NCBI RefSeq assembly: GCF_002266465.3
Contig: NZ_CP029427.2
Coordinates: 5,396,501 to 5,460,500 of the forward strand
Direction of reading: 5' to 3'
DNA: 64,000 bases
DNA from: Bradyrhizobium symbiodeficiens
GTDB lineage: Bacteria > Pseudomonadota > Alphaproteobacteria > Rhizobiales > Xanthobacteraceae
The position numbers were made by a program, and so were the translations under genes. Positions 59,267 through 64,000 of the stretch are shown piece after piece. The first letter of the stretch is position 1. Each line of letters opens with the position of its first letter. The notes under the pieces were generated by a model. It made no database searches. It was not told the DNA's origin and was given only the letters and a program-made list of their open reading frames with translations.

Positions 59267-59994
59267 CCGTGCTTCACATCTCCGAGGCGCGCACCGGAGA
59301 GGACGTTCTGATCGCGCTGAGCGACGTAAGCAAGAGCTACCGGCGCGGCGCGCAGATCGTCCCGGTCCTTGCCAAACTCACATTTGACATCCGCCGCAAG
59401 GAGTTCCTCGCCCTGATGGGCCCGTCGGGGTCGGGCAAATCGACAATGCTCAACCTGATCGCCGGCATCGACAGTCCAGACCAGGGCTCGATCAAGGTGG
59501 GGGACGAGGACATCACGCTGCTTCCGGAAGCCGAACTTGCCGACTGGCGCGCGGCGAACGTGGGCTTCATCTTCCAGTTCTACAATTTGATGCCGGTGCT
59601 CACGGCCCTCGAGAACGTCGAGTTGCCTCTCACGCTCACGAGCCTGGGGCGGCGCGAGCGCCGAGACCGCGCGCAACTCGCGCTCAGCCTGGTCGGCCTC
59701 AGCGATCGCGTCAAGCATTTGCCCTCGGAACTCTCGGGCGGACAGCAGCAGCGCGTGGCCATCGCGCGGGCGATCGTAACCGACCCGACGGTGCTCGTGG
59801 CCGACGAGCCGACGGGCGACCTCGACCGGCAGTCAGCGAAGGAGGTGCTCGAGATCATGCAGCGGCTCAACCGCGACATGGGCAAGACGATCGTGATGGT
59901 CACGCATGATCACCGCGCCGCCGCGCATGCGAAACGCATCATGAGTCTGGAGAAGGGCGATCTCTCCTATCTGGTGGAGCAGCGGCTTGAGTGA
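59263..59994 (+). CDS. MacB/LolD-type ABC exporter ATPase
   Basis: A 243-residue ATPase: Walker A GPSGSGKST, Q-loop NVGFIFQFYNLMPVLTALENV, signature LSGGQQQR, Walker B VLVADEPTGDLD, switch His in MVTHDHRAA. FNLMPVLTA-type Q-loops and DEPTGDLD are standard for the MacB/LolD/FtsE branch, which extrudes lipids, lipoproteins or macrocycles by mechanotransmission. It starts at GTG 59263 and pairs with the two permeases downstream. Confidence 0.9.
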   Translation: MTVLHISEARTGEDVLIALSDVSKSYRRGAQIVPVLAKLTFDIRRKEFLALMGPSGSGKSTMLNLIAGIDSPDQGSIKVGDEDITLLPEAELADWRAANVGFIFQFYNLMPVLTALENVELPLTLTSLGRRERRDRAQLALSLVGLSDRVKHLPSELSGGQQQRVAIARAIVTDPTVLVADEPTGDLDRQSAKEVLEIMQRLNRDMGKTIVMVTHDHRAAAHAKRIMSLEKGDLSYLVEQRLE

Positions 59995-60003
59995 GTGCCG
60001 GTC

Positions 60004-61164
60004 ATGAGCCAGTGGCTCACCCTCGTGGCACGCAACGTCTTGCGCCACCGGCTCCGCACGTCCCTGACGCTGGTCGGTCTCGTCGTCGCGATCCTCGCCT
60101 TCGGCGTGCTCCAGACCGTCGTCAAAACGTGGTATGCGGGGGTGGACGGCGCCGTCCCTTCGCGGCTGCTGACCCGAAACGCCATCTCCTTTGCGCTGCC
60201 GCTACCGAAATCCTATCAGAAGCGCATCAGCGCCGTCGAAGGCGTGCGGCGCGTCACCCACCTGAGCTGGTTCGGCGGCGTCTACAAGGATTCGAAGAAC
60301 TTCTTTCCCCAGTTTGCGATCGATGCCGCGAGCTATCTCGACATGTTCCCCGAGCTCCTGGTTCCGGACGAGGTGCGGCGTGCCTTCCTGCGCGAGCGCC
60401 GCGGCGCGATTGTCGGGCGCAAGCTCGCCAAACGCTACGGCTTCAAGCCGGGCGACGTGATCCAGCTGCGCGGGACCATTTTCCCCGGCAATTGGGAGTT
60501 CTTGATTTGCGGTGTCTTCGACGGCCGGGATCCCAAAACCGATACGTCGCAACTCTTCTTCCGCTGGGATTACCTGAACGAAACATTGCGTGTGCGCTCC
60601 AAGGCACAAGCCGACCAGGTGGGCGTGTTCGCCGTGGACGTCGTCAGCCTGGATAGTGTCGCGGACGTCAGTCAGGCCATCGACGAAGTGTTTCGAAACT
60701 CGCTTGCCGAGACGCTCACCGAGACCGAGCGCGCGTTCCAGATCGGGTTCGTCAAGCAGACGGAGGCGATCCTCATTTCCATTCGCGTCGTCTCCTTCGT
60801 CGTGATCTTCATCATCCTGGCGGTCATGGCGAACACCATGGCGATGACGGCCCGCGAGCGGCTCCGCGAGTATGCCACTCTGAAAGCCATCGGCTTCAGC
60901 CCCGGCTACGTGGCGCGATTGATCCTCGCAGAATCCGTCCTGATAGCCTCGATCGGCGGTGCGATCGGCATCGGGCTCACGCCCCCGGTCGCCGCCCACC
61001 TTGCCGAGCTCTCCGCCACGCTGTTCCCGACCCTGATCGTGAGCGTCAATACTGTCATGCTGCAGGCACTTGCGGCGGTGGTGGTCGGAATCCTCGCCGC
61101 GGCCCTGCCGATGCGCAGGGCAGCCCGCGTCAGCATCGTCGACGGCCTTCGGGCGTTGGGCTGA
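60004..61164 (+). CDS. MacB/FtsX-type ABC exporter permease 1
   Basis: A 386-residue permease with one N-terminal helix (about 20-43), a large periplasmic domain (about 50-260) and three C-terminal helices from FVVIFIILAVMANTMAMTA on, the MacB/FtsX topology. ERLREYATLKAIGFSPGYV is the conserved coupling helix. An in-frame GTG at 59995 could add three residues. It probably forms a heterodimer with the next gene's product. Confidence 0.87.
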   Translation: MSQWLTLVARNVLRHRLRTSLTLVGLVVAILAFGVLQTVVKTWYAGVDGAVPSRLLTRNAISFALPLPKSYQKRISAVEGVRRVTHLSWFGGVYKDSKNFFPQFAIDAASYLDMFPELLVPDEVRRAFLRERRGAIVGRKLAKRYGFKPGDVIQLRGTIFPGNWEFLICGVFDGRDPKTDTSQLFFRWDYLNETLRVRSKAQADQVGVFAVDVVSLDSVADVSQAIDEVFRNSLAETLTETERAFQIGFVKQTEAILISIRVVSFVVIFIILAVMANTMAMTARERLREYATLKAIGFSPGYVARLILAESVLIASIGGAIGIGLTPPVAAHLAELSATLFPTLIVSVNTVMLQALAAVVVGILAAALPMRRAARVSIVDGLRALG

Positions 61165-61166
61165 CC

Positions 61167-62333
61167 ATGCCGTTGCTGCTCTCCTACAGCTTGCGAAACC
61201 TGCAGGAGCGCAAGCTCACCAATTTGCTGACCGCGACGGGCATGGCGCTCGTGGTATTCGTCTACGCTGCCGTGCTCATGCTCGACTCCGGACTCAAGCA
61301 AACGCTCGTCGCGACCGGCGAAGACACGAACGTCATCTTCGTGCGCCGCTCCGCGGAAGTCGAGATCCAGAGCCTGATCGACCGCCGTCAGGCCAGGATC
61401 ATCGAAAGCCAGCCCGAAATCATCGTCGGAGCCGAAGGAGCGCCGCTCGTATCGAAGGAAGTGGCGGTTCTGATCTCGCAGCCAAAACGCAAGACCAGGC
61501 AGGCGAGCAACCTCCTGATCCGCGGGGTCGGTCCGGCCGCTCTGACCGTGCGCCCGCAAGTGCGGATCGCCGAGGGGCGCATGTTTCGCCAGGGGTCCAA
61601 CGAGATCGTCATTGGGCGCGCCCTCGCGGGACGTTTCGAAGACGTCGAGATCGGATCGAGCCTCCGGTTTGCCCAGCGGGAATGGAGGATCGTAGGCCGG
61701 TTCGATGCGGGCGGCAGCGGGTTCGATTCCGAGATCTGGGGCGATAGCGAGCAGCTCATGCAATCGTTCCGCCGAGACTTTTTCTCTTCGATCACGGTAC
61801 GGCTCGCCGATCGTTCCGGCTTCGACGCCCTCAAGGCGCGCCTCGAAGCGGATCCCCGCCTCACCATCGAGGCCAAGCGCGAGCGCATCTTCTATGAGGA
61901 GCAGTCACGCCTGCTCTCCGGGTTCATTCAGATTCTCGGGCTCACGCTTTCGGGGATGTTCTCGCTCGGCGCAGTCATTGGCGCCACGATTACGATGTAC
62001 GCGGCCGTGGCCAGCCGCATGATGGAGGTAGGAGTGCTGCGCGCGCTCGGATTTCGGCGGTCGCGGATCCTGATTGCATTCCTCGTCGAGGCGCTGCTGC
62101 TCGCGCTGATCGGCTGGGCCATTGGAATCCTGTTCGCGTCACTGATGACGCAGGTGAAGATCACGACGCTCAACTGGACGTCACTCTCCGAGCTCGCATT
62201 TCGGTTTGTGCTGACGCCCGGGATCGTGCTGCGGTCGCTCGTCTTCGCCCTCTTGATGGGCTTTCTCGGCGGTTTCCTGCCGGCCGTGCGGGCCGCCCGC
62301 ATGAAGATCGTCGACGCCCTGCGCGTCGCTTGA
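61167..62333 (+). CDS. MacB/FtsX-type ABC exporter permease 2
   Basis: A 388-residue second permease of the same topology: helix near 20-40, periplasmic domain to about 260, then three helices. SRMMEVGVLRALGFRRSRI is the coupling region and ends in the typical GFLPAVRAARMKIVDALR. It starts two bases after the previous stop. Two different permeases per ATPase resembles LolC/LolE, which handle lipid-modified cargo. Confidence 0.87.
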   Translation: MPLLLSYSLRNLQERKLTNLLTATGMALVVFVYAAVLMLDSGLKQTLVATGEDTNVIFVRRSAEVEIQSLIDRRQARIIESQPEIIVGAEGAPLVSKEVAVLISQPKRKTRQASNLLIRGVGPAALTVRPQVRIAEGRMFRQGSNEIVIGRALAGRFEDVEIGSSLRFAQREWRIVGRFDAGGSGFDSEIWGDSEQLMQSFRRDFFSSITVRLADRSGFDALKARLEADPRLTIEAKRERIFYEEQSRLLSGFIQILGLTLSGMFSLGAVIGATITMYAAVASRMMEVGVLRALGFRRSRILIAFLVEALLLALIGWAIGILFASLMTQVKITTLNWTSLSELAFRFVLTPGIVLRSLVFALLMGFLGGFLPAVRAARMKIVDALRVA

Positions 62334-62378
62334 GCGCTCGGCAGGCGTTGCACCATCCGCCTCGTCGACCGGCAATCG

Positions 62379-63749
62379 TCAGCCGATCGTCCCGCACAGG
62401 CCCATGTCCGCGAGCGCATCGCGCACGAATGGCATCAGCTCGGCGCGGGACGTGACGCGGTCTGGCGCGTATCCGGACACGGTCATGAATAGCCGCTCGC
62501 CGACGCGATAGCAGGGGATGAATAGCACGCCGCCCAGCCGCTCGAGTTCCGAAGCTGTATAGCACTCCAGCAACGATATCTGCAGGAGCGATGCCTCGCC
62601 GCAGGGGCGGTTTACGTCAAGCGGCAATTCGCCAATAAGACTGCATCCAACCGGCAGGTCCGCCCCGAGCGCCTCCCGCTCAAGACGGCGCGCCAGCCAC
62701 AACGGCACATGGGGGATCAGCGGAAACAACGGCGACACATCGTCGCCGTTTCGGACCAGCGAGGCCAGCGCAGCCTTGAGATCCCGCTGCAAGGCGCGCG
62801 CATCGCTGCGGCAAGCATCGGGGTCCGCCATCACCGTGATCGACCGCAGCGCGTTGCCGCGCCGATCATTCGAATGACGGTCGCTGACCGGCAGCACCAG
62901 CTTCACGCGTCCTGATGCGTCCACGCGATCCATCCTGAAAGCGAGCCGTGCCGCGAACGCCATGATCAGCGTGTTGCTCGCGACGCCCAGATCCGACGCA
63001 CGCTGTTGACACGCTCCTGCGTCCATGACCACCTGCACGAGCGGCACGTCCACTGCCGGCTCAAAATGATACCGGCTTCGCGCGCGCGGCTTCGAGCGAG
63101 GCAAGCTCGTCCGTCCCCTGCCCGAGCGCCGCGTGAGAACCACCATAGCGCGCCAAACATCAGGCAGGGTGCGCAGGCTCTCGACGCTGTCGCGCGCCAG
63201 CATCACTGGAGACCATCGCCAAGATGGGGCCGGGAACCCGTAGCCGGGACGTCGACCAGCCACCGCGTCGGCGATGGTTTGGCTGGTGGCCTGCATGTCG
63301 GCGATCGTATGCGACACCAGCAATGTCAGCGCGCAGCCACCGCCTTCCAGTGCCTGAACTGCCAAGCGCCAGCCTGGCCCACGCTCGGGATCCACCGGTA
63401 GATCGAGCAGCAAAGGTCGTAACCTGGGGAGCGACCCGTGACGAAACCACGCCACCGGGCCCGGCACGGGGTTCGCCACCCAACGGTGCCGCCCCCATGG
63501 CAATGGTGAACGCTGCAGGAGGCGTCCGAGCAATCCGTGTGCGAGCCGCTCGCTGAATTGCGTCACGGCGGCCTCGTCAATCTCGTGAGGATATAGCCAG
63601 GTGAGTTGCAGTGCCGGCCCGCGTCCGAGCGCCCGCAATCCGACGAATGAGGCCTGGTCCATATAGCACAGGACGTCGTCCGCCCTGACGTCGAGGTTGC
63701 GCCCCCCGCCGCCGCGCCGTCCACGCCGTTCGTTGGCAGAAGAGCTCAA
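62379..63749 (-). CDS. wax synthase/condensation-like acyltransferase
   Basis: A 456-residue protein of the CoA-dependent acyltransferase/WS-DGAT superfamily. The catalytic HxxxD motif appears as SHTIAD near residue 146, with one His in place of the HHxxxDG doublet. VLCYMDQASF resembles the LSxxDxxF start, and GDDVSPLFPLIPHVPLWL and the C-terminal VLFIPCYRVGERL region fit a two-lobed fold. The frame begins at TTG 63749; the first ~20 residues are Gly/Arg-rich. It would move an acyl chain onto a hydroxyl, for instance a glycosylated lipid made by the glycosyltransferase at 56547. Ends 46 bp from the convergent exporter gene. Confidence 0.7.
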   Translation of the reverse strand: MSSSANERRGRRGGGGRNLDVRADDVLCYMDQASFVGLRALGRGPALQLTWLYPHEIDEAAVTQFSERLAHGLLGRLLQRSPLPWGRHRWVANPVPGPVAWFRHGSLPRLRPLLLDLPVDPERGPGWRLAVQALEGGGCALTLLVSHTIADMQATSQTIADAVAGRRPGYGFPAPSWRWSPVMLARDSVESLRTLPDVWRAMVVLTRRSGRGRTSLPRSKPRARSRYHFEPAVDVPLVQVVMDAGACQQRASDLGVASNTLIMAFAARLAFRMDRVDASGRVKLVLPVSDRHSNDRRGNALRSITVMADPDACRSDARALQRDLKAALASLVRNGDDVSPLFPLIPHVPLWLARRLEREALGADLPVGCSLIGELPLDVNRPCGEASLLQISLLECYTASELERLGGVLFIPCYRVGERLFMTVSGYAPDRVTSRAELMPFVRDALADMGLCGTIG

Positions 63750-63861
63750 CCCTCGAGCCCCCTGTCTTCCTGCTGCACGAAGCGACCGCTGCCCATCGAG
63801 GCTTGATCTCCCATTGAGTCGGAATCTACATGCAATAACGGGCTTCGGTCACGCGCCGGGA

Positions 63862-64000
63862 TCAGGCGTCTATGACAGCCTCAAGCCCAAAGTCGGTGAG
63901 TGTTTGAGAGACCAGCAGGCGAAGTTCGTCGACCGTCGTTGCTGCGGGGCGCAACTGGCAGGCCTCGATGCAAAGAGAAACAGTCTTGTCGTAGCGGGAG
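63862..64000 (-). CDS. unidentified protein, C-terminal fragment
   Basis: The last 45 codons of a leftward gene that continues beyond the window. The tail reads SRYDKTVSLCIEACQLRPAA, then TTVDELRLLVSQTLTDFGLE and ends AVIDA before TGA. Composition and frame look like real coding sequence but show no family motif that I recognise. The 112-bp spacer to the acyltransferase start shows nothing notable. Confidence 0.5.
   Translation of the reverse strand, partial: SRYDKTVSLCIEACQLRPAATTVDELRLLVSQTLTDFGLEAVIDA

Overview
The window is high-GC alphaproteobacterial DNA, most likely Bradyrhizobium or a close relative. This rests on FixK2/FNR-type boxes (TTGA-N6-TCAA), REP-like palindromes and composite intergenic repeats of a kind I recall from Bradyrhizobium, and the gene content (many ABC systems, Mo enzymes, SRPBCC proteins, paralogous winged-helix/ATPase regulators). 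No rRNA, tRNA, CRISPR array or transposase was seen. The genus is an inference.

Region 1 (1-14.6 kb): the N-terminus of a histidine kinase, then two paralogous winged-helix/AAA-like ATPase regulators that point at each other across a hypothetical gene, two exported alpha/beta hydrolases and a tiny membrane protein. TAAC direct repeats with 10- or 20-bp phasing sit before three of the transcription units and may be the regulators' sites. An AraC regulator, a cofactor-only DMSO-reductase-family enzyme, small hypotheticals and a DUF892 ferritin-like protein follow.

Region 2 (14.6-38.0 kb): a repeat-rich spacer, then about 22 kb of same-strand genes: a LivJ-like binding protein, an AraC regulator, LivH/M/G, a LivF fused to a Tm-1-like (UPF0261) domain, a TIM-barrel PEP_hydrolase protein, a very long flotillin-like protein with about 38 hendecad repeats, two SRPBCC proteins, a three-component molybdenum hydroxylase whose large subunit is encoded by two genes, CoxD/CoxE-like maturation factors, and hydrolases of four families plus an FMN reductase. 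I read it as uptake and stepwise oxidation/hydrolysis of an unknown, probably (hetero)cyclic compound, possibly organised on a membrane scaffold. It is the best candidate here for an undescribed system.

Region 3 (38.1-43.5 kb): a low-oxygen/stress island with a c-type cytochrome, a DUF6894 protein, FtsH, a tandem universal stress protein and an APC permease. Four 14-bp FixK2/FNR-like boxes lie in its spacers.

Region 4 (43.5-56.5 kb): a leftward eight-gene catabolic operon (CoA-transferase A/B, DMSO-reductase-family enzyme, AhpD-like protein, hotdog-like protein, class II aldolase, PfkB kinase, SDR) diverges from a rightward spermidine/putrescine-type ABC importer with fused permeases and an IclR regulator. 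The shared 240-bp promoter region carries the same 17-bp palindrome twice in mirror orientation, each just downstream of a -35/-10 pair.

Region 5 (56.5-64 kb): a GT1-type glycosyltransferase, a MacAB-like exporter (adaptor, ATPase, two permeases) and a wax-synthase/condensation-like acyltransferase, consistent with making and exporting a glycolipid, then the 3' end of an unidentified leftward gene.
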